From: Streptomyces roseoverticillatus
Lineage (GTDB): Bacteria > Actinomycetota > Actinomycetes > Streptomycetales > Streptomycetaceae
Direction of reading: 5' to 3'
DNA: 64,000 nucleotides
Assembly: GCF_000719265.1 (NCBI RefSeq)
Contig: NZ_JOFL01000007.1
Location: 192,193-256,192 of the forward strand
Below the pieces are notes generated by a model. The model did not search any database, was not told where the DNA came from, and saw nothing but the letters and a program-made list of their open reading frames with translations. The position numbers and the translations under genes were made by a program. Numbering within the stretch: position 1 is the first letter of the stretch; each line of letters opens with the position of its first letter. Shown here piece by piece: positions 19,001-27,867 of the stretch.

Positions 19001-21013
19001 TCATACGATCACGCCCTGTTCGTCCGAGTCCGGAGTCGTCGGGCGGAGCGACGGGGGGACGTGGGCTACCGGGGGGAGGGACAGGACTGCGCGGGCTATC
19101 GCGTCCGCGTCGGCCAGGGTCACCGAGTCCACGCCCGGGCGGATGCCCGCCGCCGTGACCCAGTGGACGGACTCCGTGGGCACCCCGTAGGCGAAGCGGC
19201 GCGGGTGGGGGCGGCCGCGGCCGTCGACGACGTGGTACGGGCGCTCGGTGACGGCCAGTCCGCCCGTCTCGTAGCCGGCGCCCGTGGCCGTCGGGATGCG
19301 GTACGTGGTGACCTGATCGGTGTTCAGGAGGTGCCGCAGCAGGGGGTCGGCGGTGCGCCGCAGGTCCGGCTCGGGCAGCCGGGCCTCGATGAGCACGCGG
19401 GACCGGACGGGCGGCCCCGGCACGGCGCGGCAGTCGGCGACGAACGAGGGCCCGCCGGGGCCGGCGACGTCCAGGCGGACGACGGTGCCGGGCCCGGTGA
19501 CCTCCAGGACCCCCGCCTCGATGAGGGCGGTCATCTCCTCGATGCGGGAGGCGGGCGGGCCGATGGAGAGGAAGGCGTTGAGGGGGGTGTACCAGCCTTC
19601 GAGGTCGTCGCGGTGGGAGTCGCCCTCCAGGCCGCCGTGGTCGACGGCGAGCCGTATCTCGTTGCGCAGGTCGCGCAGGACGTCGAGGGCGGCCTTCAGG
19701 GGCCCGCTGACGTTGCCGGCGCGCGCGGCCCGGACGTCCGCGCGCAGGTAGTCCAGGAGCCAGGCACGGAACTCGGCGCGGCCGGCGAACGCGCGGTCGA
19801 CGTACGGCCTGGCGAGCCGCTGCCAGTCCCAGCGGTCGGCGGGGGCGATGCGGAACGCGTCGAGGAGGTCCGCGCGGTCGTCGTCCTTCTCCAGGGCCAG
19901 GAACCGCCCGGTGAACTCCTCCCGCTCCCCCGCCCGGCCCAGCCGCTCCAGCAGCGTGCCGTAGTAGACGCTCTCCACTTCGCCGGCGATCAGGGGCCAC
20001 AGGTCGGTGCCGAAGCGCACGGGCCCGCCGCGGGCGGCGCGCTCGCGCAGGCCCGCGATGTAGCCGGCGGTGAGCAGCCGGGGCAGGTAGCGGCCGTGCG
20101 CGCCCTTCTCGTTCTCGCCGCGTGCGTGGTAGGGCACGCCGCGCCGGGAGAAGGCGTACAGCCGGGGCTCCGCGCCGGAGGGCCGGTAGACGGTGCGGTC
20201 CCCGTCGCGGGCGAACTCGCCGCCGCGCCCGGCGGTGAACAGCGCCATGTAGTCGAAGAAGTTCAGCCCGAGCCCGCGCAGCAGCACCGGCGCGCCGGGC
20301 GCGATGTGCCCGAGGTCGAGGTCGGCGGGGTTGACGGGCGTGACGTAGTCGAGGTGGTGGATGCGGGCCAGCGACGCCGTACGGGCCTCCCGGGCGGACA
20401 GCTGCGCGGGCACGTGGCCGAGCGCCATGACGATCGCGTCGAGCTGGTTGAGGCGCGTGCCGTCCTCCAGGCGGATGCCCTGCGGCCCGCCGGTGATGCC
20501 CTCGGTGTCGGCCATGGCCACCGCGCGCGAGCGGTGCACCTCGATGGTCATGTGCGCGGGGGCGCGGGCGGCGATGCGCCGGAAGCTGTCGTGGAGGTAG
20601 CGGCCGTAGAAGGCGCGGGTGGGGTAGTCGTCGGGGCCGAGCGCCCGCGCCTCCGCGAGGGTGGCGTCGTCGTGATCCGTACCGCTGCCCTTGCTGTCGC
20701 CGCTGCCGTCCGGAAGGCCCGCGACGCCCCGCGCCCACTCGTACAGGCTGGGCCCCGGCTCGACCGGGCCCTCGATCCGGGCGCTGTCGTCCGTGTACAC
20801 GGTGATCTGCGAGGCCACGGTGTTCATCAGCAGGTGGGGCGACTGTTCGGCGCGCCACACGGTACCCGCGCCCGGGGCGGACGGGTCGACGACGTGCACG
20901 GTCACCGCGGAGTGCGAGGGCTCGGCGCGCTCGTTGGCGCACAGCCGCTCCAGCACGGACAGCCCCCGCGGGCCGACGCCGACGATGCCGACCTCTGTAC
21001 GACTGCTGTTCAT
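19001..21013 (-). CDS. creE: FAD-dependent aspartate N-oxygenase (CreE-like)
   Basis: 670 residues, ATG 21013 with GGAGGAG about 6 bases upstream. The N-terminal FAD fold has GIVGVGPRGLSVLERL, followed by DPSAPGAGTVWR and the conserved HLLMNTVASQITVYTDDS. A second dinucleotide region lies near 270-300 (LLRGLGLNFFDYMALF). The C-terminal part has RPYHVVDGRGRPHPRRFAYG. This length and motif order fit the NAD_binding_9-type monooxygenases of the CreE/FzmM group, which oxidise L-aspartate to nitrosuccinate with NADPH and O2. The downstream CreD-like lyase would release nitrous acid. Together they form the ANS pathway used to build diazo and other N-N bonds. Divergent from the reductase gene at 21247. 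Confidence 0.8.
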   Translation of the reverse strand: MNSSRTEVGIVGVGPRGLSVLERLCANERAEPSHSAVTVHVVDPSAPGAGTVWRAEQSPHLLMNTVASQITVYTDDSARIEGPVEPGPSLYEWARGVAGLPDGSGDSKGSGTDHDDATLAEARALGPDDYPTRAFYGRYLHDSFRRIAARAPAHMTIEVHRSRAVAMADTEGITGGPQGIRLEDGTRLNQLDAIVMALGHVPAQLSAREARTASLARIHHLDYVTPVNPADLDLGHIAPGAPVLLRGLGLNFFDYMALFTAGRGGEFARDGDRTVYRPSGAEPRLYAFSRRGVPYHARGENEKGAHGRYLPRLLTAGYIAGLRERAARGGPVRFGTDLWPLIAGEVESVYYGTLLERLGRAGEREEFTGRFLALEKDDDRADLLDAFRIAPADRWDWQRLARPYVDRAFAGRAEFRAWLLDYLRADVRAARAGNVSGPLKAALDVLRDLRNEIRLAVDHGGLEGDSHRDDLEGWYTPLNAFLSIGPPASRIEEMTALIEAGVLEVTGPGTVVRLDVAGPGGPSFVADCRAVPGPPVRSRVLIEARLPEPDLRRTADPLLRHLLNTDQVTTYRIPTATGAGYETGGLAVTERPYHVVDGRGRPHPRRFAYGVPTESVHWVTAAGIRPGVDSVTLADADAIARAVLSLPPVAHVPPSLRPTTPDSDEQGVIV

Positions 21014-21063
21014 GCGTCTGCTCCTCCGTTCTGAGGGGACTTCCGCTCCGTACGCCTTGCCGT

Positions 21064-21114
21064 CTCACCGTCCGGTCTCCGACTCACCGTCCGGTCTCCA
21101 TCTCGCCGTTCCGG
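21064..21114. promoter_or_regulatory. 19-bp-spaced direct repeats in divergent promoter
   Basis: CTCACCGTCCGGTCTCC occurs at 21064-21080 and 21083-21099, followed by the degenerate CTCGCCGTTCCGG at 21102. They lie between the divergent creE-like and reductase genes, with spacing near two helical turns. Candidate operator; binding factor unknown. Confidence 0.5.
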
Positions 21115-21246
21115 AAGGGCCGGGTCAACGCGCGGCCGCCGGGTCCGTCAGGTCCCCCGGGACGGAGGTGACATACCGTCAGTGGCGCTTTCGCGGCCCC
21201 GCCGCCCGGCCGTGCCACAGTGGGTGGCATGGGTGACACGGGTGAC

Positions 21247-22221
21247 ATGCGCGCCGCCTACATCGAACGGTTCGGCCCGCCGGAGGAGATCGTGGTCGGC
21301 GGGCTCCCCGCGCCGCGCCCGGGGCCCACCGACGTCCTCGTCGACGTCGCCGCCACGGCCGTCAACCCCGTCGACACGCTCATCCGCTCCGGGAGCTACC
21401 GGACCCCGCTGCCCTTCCCCTTCGTGATCGGCCGGGACATGGTCGGCACGGTCGCCGAGGCCGGGCCCGGTGCGCCCGGGTTCGCGCCCGGCGACCCGGT
21501 GTGGTGCAACAGCCTCGGGCACGGCGGGCGCCAGGGCCCCGCCGCCGAACGGGCCGTCGTCCCCGCCGACCGGCTCTACCCGCTGCCCGCCGGAGTGCGC
21601 GCGGAGGACGCCGTGGCCGTCGCCCACCCCGCCGCCACGGCGTACCTGGCGCTGTTCACCCACGGCCGGCTGCGGCCCGGCGAGACCGTGCTCGTCGCCG
21701 GCGCCGCCGGGAACGTGGGCAGCGCCCTCGTGACGATGGCCGTGTGGGCCGGCGCCCGGGTCGTGGCCACGGCCGCGGCGCACGACGCGGAGTACGTGCG
21801 CTCCCTCGGCGCCGCCGAGGTCCTCGACTACGCGGCCCCCGGCCTCGCAGGGCAGCTCGCGGACGCCGCGCCCCGCGGCGTCGACGTCCACGTCGCGACC
21901 CACGGCCGGCACGATCTGGAGGTCGCCGTGCCGCTGCTCGCCCGGCGCGGCCGGATCGTGGTGTTCGCGGGAACCACCGCGCGGCCCGTCCTGCCGGTGG
22001 GGCAGCTGTACCAGAAGGACGGGGCCCTCGTCGGCTTCGTGATCTCCCGCGCGACCGTGGCCGAGCTCGCGCAGGCGGCCGGCGCCGTGGGGCAGCTGCT
22101 CGGCGCGGGGCGGCTCCGGCCGCGGTCCGTCGAGGAACTGCCGCTCGCCGACGCCGCCGAGGTGCACCGGCGCATGGAGCAGGGGGAGCTGCGGGGGCGG
22201 CGGGTGGTCCTGAGGGTCTGA
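21247..22221 (+). CDS. Zinc-independent quinone oxidoreductase (MDR family)
   Basis: 324 residues from ATG 21247 (MRAAYIERFGPP); ATG 21229 is also possible. It has the medium-chain reductase fold: an N-terminal GroES-like part with NPVDTLIRSGSY and GRDMVGTV, and a Rossmann domain with VLVAGAAGNVGSALV for NADPH. The zinc-ligand cysteines of alcohol dehydrogenases are absent, so it belongs to the QOR/crotonyl-reductase-like group acting on quinones or enones. First gene of a rightward trio with the SRPBCC and NarK-like genes. It could reduce or dehydrogenate an aromatic pathway intermediate. Confidence 0.85.
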   Translation: MRAAYIERFGPPEEIVVGGLPAPRPGPTDVLVDVAATAVNPVDTLIRSGSYRTPLPFPFVIGRDMVGTVAEAGPGAPGFAPGDPVWCNSLGHGGRQGPAAERAVVPADRLYPLPAGVRAEDAVAVAHPAATAYLALFTHGRLRPGETVLVAGAAGNVGSALVTMAVWAGARVVATAAAHDAEYVRSLGAAEVLDYAAPGLAGQLADAAPRGVDVHVATHGRHDLEVAVPLLARRGRIVVFAGTTARPVLPVGQLYQKDGALVGFVISRATVAELAQAAGAVGQLLGAGRLRPRSVEELPLADAAEVHRRMEQGELRGRRVVLRV

Positions 22222-22368
22222 GGCCGGGACGGCGGGTACGGGCCCGTACCCGTACCCGGACCCGGACCCGCCGTCCTGACCCAGACCCCACCCGCCGGAT
22301 CCGTGGATCTGACGCATCGTCGCCGGGCCCGTTGCCGGGGCCCTCCCCCGCTGCGCACCCTTGACCGT

Positions 22369-22962
22369 ATGACTCCCCCAGCGACCACCGGCACCCCCGC
22401 GATCCTCCGGGTGCAAGCCCGCGTTCTGATCGCCGCCGCGCCGGACACCGTCTACGACACGGTCAGCGACCTCACCCGCAGCGGCGAGTGGAGCCGCGAG
22501 TGCACCGGCGGGCGCTGGGTGTCCGGCACGCCGCGCACGGTCGGCGCCGTCTTCCGCGGCGAGAACTACCGCGGGGCGGACGTCGTGCCCTGGGCGCCGG
22601 TCGTCCGCGGCCCCTGGACCACCGAGTCGGAGGTCGTGGCCGCCGAGCCATGGCGCCTGTTCCAGTGGGTGGTGCGCGACAGTGCCGGCCGGCGGCAGGA
22701 CAGCACGTGGACGTACGAGCTCGAAGCCACCGCCGAAGGCTGCCTGCTCGTCCACCACTACCGGCTCGGACGGCCCACGGAAGGGCTCGCGAAGATCTTC
22801 GCTCAGCTGGGTGAGGACGGGCGGCGGCGGTTCACCGCCGCGTGGAACGAGAAGCTCGCCGACGACGTGGCCGCGTCGCTGTCGCGCATCAAGCGCGTGA
22901 TCGAGCGCGGGGCCGGGCGGGGACCAGGGCCCGGGGCCGCCGAGCGGGGCGGGCTGGGATGA
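22369..22962 (+). CDS. SRPBCC (START-like) family protein
   Basis: 197 residues from ATG 22369. It has the Bet v1-like pattern: an initial strand VQARVLIAAAPDTVYDTVSDL, SGEWSRECTGGRWVSG, and a C-terminal long helix. Members bind hydrophobic ligands, act as aromatase/cyclases or remain of unknown role. No catalytic residue can be singled out. The stop overlaps the start of the transporter gene (ATGA), showing coupling. Confidence 0.85.
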   Translation: MTPPATTGTPAILRVQARVLIAAAPDTVYDTVSDLTRSGEWSRECTGGRWVSGTPRTVGAVFRGENYRGADVVPWAPVVRGPWTTESEVVAAEPWRLFQWVVRDSAGRRQDSTWTYELEATAEGCLLVHHYRLGRPTEGLAKIFAQLGEDGRRRFTAAWNEKLADDVAASLSRIKRVIERGAGRGPGPGAAERGGLG

Positions 22963-24287
22963 CGAACCCGGCCGCGCCGTTACGGCCGAAGGCCGAGCGG
23001 TGGGACGCGGAGGACCCCGGCTTCTGGGAGCGGGGCGGCCGGCACGTCGCCCGCCGGAACCTGCTGCTGGCGGCGCTCGGCGGGCACGTGGGGACGTCCG
23101 TCCGCAGCATGTGGGCCGTCCTGGTGCTGTTCCTGCCGGCCGGCGACGGGCCCGCGCCCGGCCCGGGCGGGACGTCCCTGCTGCTCGTCACGCCGCTCGT
23201 CGCGGGGGCCGTGCTGCGGCCGGTCGCGGAGCGGGCGCTGGGCCGGCTGGGCGGCCGCGACCGTACGGTCGTCACCACGGCCGCGCTGGCCCTGCCCGTG
23301 CTCGCCGCGGTGTACGTGCTGCAGCAGCCCGGCGCGCCGCTGTGGCTGCTGGTGGCCGTCGCCGCGACCGCCGGGGCGGGGGATGTCGCCGCGGCCGCGT
23401 CGACCGGGGCGGCCGCGTTCTTTCCGCGGCGCGCGCAGGACCGGGCCGTTGCCGTCGCGACGGCCGGGGCCGGTCTCGGTGCGGCCGTCGTCCAGACGGC
23501 CGGAGTGGTGGCTGCCGTCACGGCCGGGGGGACTTCGTTCGTGTGGATCGCTGCCGTGCACGTGCCGTTGGTGGCGCTGGCCGCGGGCGGCGCGGCGCTG
23601 CGGATGGACAACCTGCCGGCGGCGCGGGGCGCGGCGGTCCGTGGGCCGCGCGGGGCTTCCCGGGACCCGCACGTGTGGGGGCTTTCGCTGCTGTCCCTGG
23701 CCACGGCCGGGTCGTTCACGGGGTACGGGCTCGCCTTCGGACTGGTGCTGCGGGGCGGCTTCGGCTCCTCCGTACCGACCGCTCTTGTGTGTGCGTTGCT
23801 CGCCACGCTGCTGGGCACGGCCGCCCGGCCCTGCGGCGGGCTCCTCGCCGGGCGGTGGGGCGGGGCGCGGGTCACACTCGTGAGCCTCGTGGGCATGGCG
23901 GCGGGGATGGCGGTCCTGGCCGCGGCGGCGGCGCGGGGTGCGGTGGGGGTGTGCGCCGCCGCGTTCACGGCGGTGGTCGTCCTGGCGGGACTCGGCGCGG
24001 GCGCCGTCGGTGTGCTCGTCCCGGCGGTGTTCGCCGCGCGGGCGGGCGCGTCCATCCTGGCCGGACGGGACGCGGCGACGGCCTTCGCCACGGCACGGGG
24101 CCGCTCCGCGGGGGTCGCGCGGGTTGCGGGCCTCAGCGGGGCCGCCGCCGCGCTGGGCGCCGCCGTGACGGGCCCGCTGCCCGCGCTCTGCGGGCTCCTC
24201 GCCTTCTACGGCGCGTGTGCGTTCGCCACTTGGGCGGCGTACGTCCGCGGGGGGTCGCGGGCGCTCACCCCGTACGGGCTGAGGTGA
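22959..24287 (+). CDS. NarK-type nitrate/nitrite MFS transporter
   Basis: 442 residues with about 12 membrane segments. The N-terminus RWDAEDPGFWERGGRHVARRN followed by LGGHVGTSVRSMWAVLVL is the characteristic opening of the actinobacterial NarK/NasA branch of the major facilitator superfamily. The Gly-rich TM5 and TM11 segments are also present. Such proteins move nitrate and nitrite in either direction. It is translationally coupled to the SRPBCC gene and lies next to the nitrous-acid-forming pair. Export of excess nitrite or import for diazotisation are both reasonable. No nitrate reductase genes are nearby, so a respiratory role is less likely. Confidence 0.75.
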   Translation: MTNPAAPLRPKAERWDAEDPGFWERGGRHVARRNLLLAALGGHVGTSVRSMWAVLVLFLPAGDGPAPGPGGTSLLLVTPLVAGAVLRPVAERALGRLGGRDRTVVTTAALALPVLAAVYVLQQPGAPLWLLVAVAATAGAGDVAAAASTGAAAFFPRRAQDRAVAVATAGAGLGAAVVQTAGVVAAVTAGGTSFVWIAAVHVPLVALAAGGAALRMDNLPAARGAAVRGPRGASRDPHVWGLSLLSLATAGSFTGYGLAFGLVLRGGFGSSVPTALVCALLATLLGTAARPCGGLLAGRWGGARVTLVSLVGMAAGMAVLAAAAARGAVGVCAAAFTAVVVLAGLGAGAVGVLVPAVFAARAGASILAGRDAATAFATARGRSAGVARVAGLSGAAAALGAAVTGPLPALCGLLAFYGACAFATWAAYVRGGSRALTPYGLR

Positions 24288-24337
24288 GCGCGGCACCACG
24301 GCGGAGGCGGTCGGTGCCCACGCACTCGCGCCGGCCC

Positions 24338-24810
24338 GGCACCGCCGGTCTCCACCGTCGTGGTTGCGCGCCGCCGCGGCGGATTCATGGGTGCGAGGCA
24401 CCCATGGCCCGTCCCGGCGGCGCCGTGCGAGCCTTGGGCGGATTCGGCACCGCCGAGGCGCACCGCGGGGGCTGGTCGCCGTGGCGGCGGGATTTCTCTG
24501 CCTGCGGCAGAGGAGGGCAGGCAGGTTGCGCGCCGCTGCGGCGGAAGCAACTCGGGCGGCCTGCCTCACGAAGGTCAAGGAAGCCCCGCTGCCTTGAATC
24601 CGCCGCCACGGCGAGCAACCACCGCGGCGGAGACCAGCGGTGCCCCGCGCACCTGGGCCGGTACGGCACCGCCGGACTACGGCGTCGCGGCTGAGCACCG
24701 CCGCGGCGGAAGGGGGTTGAGCGGAAGGGGGTTGAGCAGCGCCAACCACGGCCGGAGCGGCACACGCTCAAGCCGGTTCGGCACCGCCGGGCCGTGCCGT
24801 CGTGGCGTAA
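24338..24810. repeat. Cluster of GC-palindromic elements (24288-24767 has no gene)
   Basis: At least five copies or pieces of the dispersed element GGCACCGCCGG...GTCGTGGTTG..CGCCGCGGCGGA. Plus-strand copies start near 24338, 24447, 24665 and 24780; a minus-strand copy lies at 24594-24648; a half copy is near 24529. The last reaches into the 3' end of the hydroxylase gene. The gap between the convergent transporter and hydroxylase genes otherwise holds nothing recognisable. Confidence 0.75.
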
Positions 24811-26279
24811 CGCAGTTCGTCGTAGAGGCGGGGCGTGTCCCGGGCGTGGCCGTGGGCGGCTACGTGGCCGTCCGGGCGGATGAGGTAGTAGCCGGGGCGG
24901 CGGCAACCGGGGGCGGCAGTCGGCAGGGCCACGCGTACGGGGTGGACACCGCGCCGCCCCTCGGCCATCGCGGTCGCCTCATCCGCCCACGCCTCCCCCG
25001 CCCCGGGGCGTACGGCCAGGAGCAGCCCCCAACCGGCCCCGTCCACCAGCCCCCGCGGGAACAGCTCCCCCGCCCGTACCCCGCCGCACGGCCGGGCCGG
25101 ACCCTGCGTGCGGCGTTGCGGGCCGTAGGCGAGGCGGTGGCCTGCCATCACGGGGGCGTAGAAGCGGGTGACCGCGCCCGTATGTTCCAGGAGCCGGAAC
25201 GCCGTGTCGCGCACGGCGACCCGTACGCGCCCGCTCACCATCCACGCCCTCGTCTGCAGGTCCGTGTCGCGCACGATGCGCCGCGTGGCCTCCTCCCGTT
25301 CGGCCTCGTAGCCGTCCAGCAGGGACGCCGGGGAGTCCCCGTGGAGGACCGCGGCGAGTTTCCAGGCGAGGTTGTGCGCGTCCTGGAGGCCGTTGTTCAT
25401 GCCCTGGCCGCCGGCGGGACTGTGCACGTGCGCGGCGTCGCCGAGCAGGAAGACGCGGCCGCGCCGCAGCACGGCCGCACGCCGCGCGTGGACGCGGAAG
25501 GCCGCGTGGTGGACCGGTTCCGTGATCCGCACGCCCCGCGGCCCTCGCGCGTCGAGCAGTTTCTGCATGTCCGTGACGCCCGGCACCGGCGCCCCCGCGG
25601 GCAGCGCGGTCAGCACGCGGAAGACCTCCCCCGGCATCGGCACGATCACCAGCGTCCCTGACGGCGCCTGGTAGTAGAGGATCTCCCCGGGCGGCAGGCC
25701 GGAGCCCCCGACCCGCGTGTCCAGCACCGCGAACGTCATCGGATACGTGCTCCCCGCGAAGCCCGTCCCCAGCCGTTCCCGCACCGTGCTCCGCGCCCCG
25801 TCCGCGCCCAGGAGGTACGGCGTGCGGGCCCGTTCCGTCCGCCCGTCGGCGTGGCGCAGCGCCACCGTCACGCCGCGGTCCGCCGGTGCGAGGTCCACGA
25901 GCCGCACGCCGCGTTCGACCGTGCCGCCGAGCTCGTGCAGCCGGCGCGTCAGGAGCGCTTCCGTCTCGTACTGCGGCAGGTTCCGCGCCGCGCACCACGC
26001 CGGGAAGGCGAACGCCGCCAGCGGCCGCCCGCCCGTGAAGTAGCGGTAGCCGTCGATGCGTACGGACGCGGCCCGGACGTCGTCGCCGATGCCGAGGTCG
26101 TCGAGGATGGCGAGGGCGCGGGGCCAGAGGGACAGGGCCCGCGGGGTCGGCGCGGGCGCGGGGGCCTGGTCGACGAGGCGTACGGGGATGCCGCGGCGCA
26201 GGAGTTCGCAGGCGGCCAGGAGCCCGGTGGGGCCGGCTCCGGTGACGAGGACCGCGGGCCCGGGCTCAGGCCCCGGCAC
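24768..26279 (-). CDS. FAD-dependent aromatic hydroxylase (PHBH/PheA/TfdB type)
   Basis: 503 residues. It has the FAD-binding GAGPTGLLAACELL at the N-terminus, the DG motif LGADGARSTVRERLG near 155, and GDAAHVHSPAGGQGMNNGLQD near 275 that binds the flavin ribityl and NADPH. A thioredoxin-like C-terminal segment completes this group of aromatic hydroxylases. Likely role: hydroxylation of an aromatic or quinoid intermediate of the cluster. The start lies 14 bases inside the upstream ligase gene, so both are in one operon with the N-acetyltransferase. Confidence 0.9.
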   Translation of the reverse strand: MPGPEPGPAVLVTGAGPTGLLAACELLRRGIPVRLVDQAPAPAPTPRALSLWPRALAILDDLGIGDDVRAASVRIDGYRYFTGGRPLAAFAFPAWCAARNLPQYETEALLTRRLHELGGTVERGVRLVDLAPADRGVTVALRHADGRTERARTPYLLGADGARSTVRERLGTGFAGSTYPMTFAVLDTRVGGSGLPPGEILYYQAPSGTLVIVPMPGEVFRVLTALPAGAPVPGVTDMQKLLDARGPRGVRITEPVHHAAFRVHARRAAVLRRGRVFLLGDAAHVHSPAGGQGMNNGLQDAHNLAWKLAAVLHGDSPASLLDGYEAEREEATRRIVRDTDLQTRAWMVSGRVRVAVRDTAFRLLEHTGAVTRFYAPVMAGHRLAYGPQRRTQGPARPCGGVRAGELFPRGLVDGAGWGLLLAVRPGAGEAWADEATAMAEGRRGVHPVRVALPTAAPGCRRPGYYLIRPDGHVAAHGHARDTPRLYDELRYATTARPGGAEPA

Positions 26280-27867
26280 TGCCCAGGCTCCGGGCGAGTT
26301 CGAGGCGGCGGACCTTCATCGTGGCGGTGCGGGGCAGCGCGGACAGCGGCAGTTGCACGGGCCGGGCGAGCTGGGGCCAGTCGGCGGTGGCGGCGGTCCA
26401 GCGGGCGTGGTCGAGAGGGGCGTCGCCGCGGGTGCAGACCACGGGGACGGGCTCCCGGCACGGGCCGGGCACGAGAACGACCTCGGCGAGTTCGGGCAGC
26501 CGGTCCATCAGCCGGTCCTCGACGTCGAGCGTGGAGCCGATCTGCGGGATGACGTCGACCTCGCGGTCGAGGAGGTGCAGGCAGCCGGACCGGGTGCGGT
26601 AGCCGACGTCGCCGGTGCGCCACCACCCGTCGTGCAGTTGGTGTGCGAAGCGCTCGGCTTCGGCGTGGTAGCCGGTGGCCCGGCCCGCGGCCCGTACTTC
26701 GATGGCGCCGGGCCGCTCCCGCGTCGCGCGCCGCCCGCCGGGCGTAGCCAGGCGCACGCGGACGCCGGGCAGCGGGCGGCCCAGGCAGCGGCCGTCGGCG
26801 CGGTGGGCGGTGCGCCGCGTGTACCAGCGGCCGGTCAGGGGGCCGCACTCGCTCTGCCCGTAGAACTGGAAGAACAGGGGCGCCCGGCGGCGGGAGGCGC
26901 GCAGCAGCCTGCGCATGGTGGGCGGGTGCAGGGCGTCGAAGGTGGAGCTGAAGTACCGGACGGAGGCGAGGGGCCGGCGCGGGTCGTCCGCGAGGTCCTC
27001 CCACGCCATGAACGAGTTGGGGTGGGTCTCGACGAAGCCGGGGCGCGTACGGGCGAAGAGGTCCGCCACGTGCGCCGGTCCGGGGTCGCCGACGATGACG
27101 AGCGGCATGCCCTTGGGCAGGGCGACGGCAAGCGCCAGGTACATCCGCGAGTGGACGGGGCTGAGGTGGGCCGCGTACGTCTCGGGCTTACGGATCAGGG
27201 CGGCGAGCCTGCGCTGCGGCGCGTACCGGCCGTACAGGCTCGCCGCCGTGTGCACCACCAGTTTGGGGAGGCCGGTGGTGCCGGAGGTGTGGGTCATCAG
27301 CGCGGGGCGGTCCGGGTGCAGGAGCACGGGGGCGCGGCGCGGGGCGCCGGCCAGTGCCGCGAGGGGCGTGCAGCCGGGGCGGGCGGGGCCGGTGGTGAGG
27401 ACGCCGGCGGCGATGTCCGGCAGGGAGAGGGGCGCGAGGCAGGTGCGCAGTTTGTCGTCGTCGGTGAGCAGGTGCGGCCGGTCCAGGCGGCGCAGGAGCG
27501 CGCCGGCCGTGGCCCCGTCGAGCTCCGGGGAGAGCAGGACGGGGACGGCGCCGATGCGGGCGGCCGCGCAGGCCAGCAGGTACGTGTCGAAGTTGGCGGC
27601 CTTGTGGACGGCGAGGTGCTCGGTGGAGCGCACGCCGGCCGCCCACAGCCGGGCGGCGAGGTCGTCCACGTGGGCGGCGAGCCCGGCGTAGGTCAGGTGG
27701 CGGCCGGTGCCGGGCAGGGCGTCCAGGTCGTGGTCGAGGGTGATGGTGACGTCGCCGTGCCGGGCTGCGGCCTGTTCGGGGACGAGGCCGAGGCGGAGGG
27801 CGTTGCGGTGGGACCCGTGAGGGCCGTTGTCGTGGCCGTTGTCGTGGCTGTTGTGGTGGGCGTTCAT
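26266..27867 (-). CDS. ANL-superfamily AMP ligase, candidate ATP-dependent diazotase (CreM-like)
   Basis: 533 residues. The ANL core is complete: THTSGTTGLPK (ATP loop) near 205, FFQFYGQSECGP (A5), WWRTGDVGY (A7/A8) and the catalytic lysine in TATMKVRRLELA (A10). No carrier protein is encoded nearby, so it is not a typical NRPS-linked ligase. In cremeomycin-type pathways a homologous ligase (CreM) uses ATP and nitrite to diazotise an aromatic amine. The presence of creD/creE-like genes makes that the leading hypothesis; ordinary aryl-CoA ligase is the alternative. The first 20 residues are a His/Asn/Asp/Gly repeat (HHNSHDNGHDNGPHGSH). The start overlaps the acetyltransferase stop (ATGA). Confidence 0.75.
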   Translation of the reverse strand: MNAHHNSHDNGHDNGPHGSHRNALRLGLVPEQAAARHGDVTITLDHDLDALPGTGRHLTYAGLAAHVDDLAARLWAAGVRSTEHLAVHKAANFDTYLLACAAARIGAVPVLLSPELDGATAGALLRRLDRPHLLTDDDKLRTCLAPLSLPDIAAGVLTTGPARPGCTPLAALAGAPRRAPVLLHPDRPALMTHTSGTTGLPKLVVHTAASLYGRYAPQRRLAALIRKPETYAAHLSPVHSRMYLALAVALPKGMPLVIVGDPGPAHVADLFARTRPGFVETHPNSFMAWEDLADDPRRPLASVRYFSSTFDALHPPTMRRLLRASRRRAPLFFQFYGQSECGPLTGRWYTRRTAHRADGRCLGRPLPGVRVRLATPGGRRATRERPGAIEVRAAGRATGYHAEAERFAHQLHDGWWRTGDVGYRTRSGCLHLLDREVDVIPQIGSTLDVEDRLMDRLPELAEVVLVPGPCREPVPVVCTRGDAPLDHARWTAATADWPQLARPVQLPLSALPRTATMKVRRLELARSLGSAGA

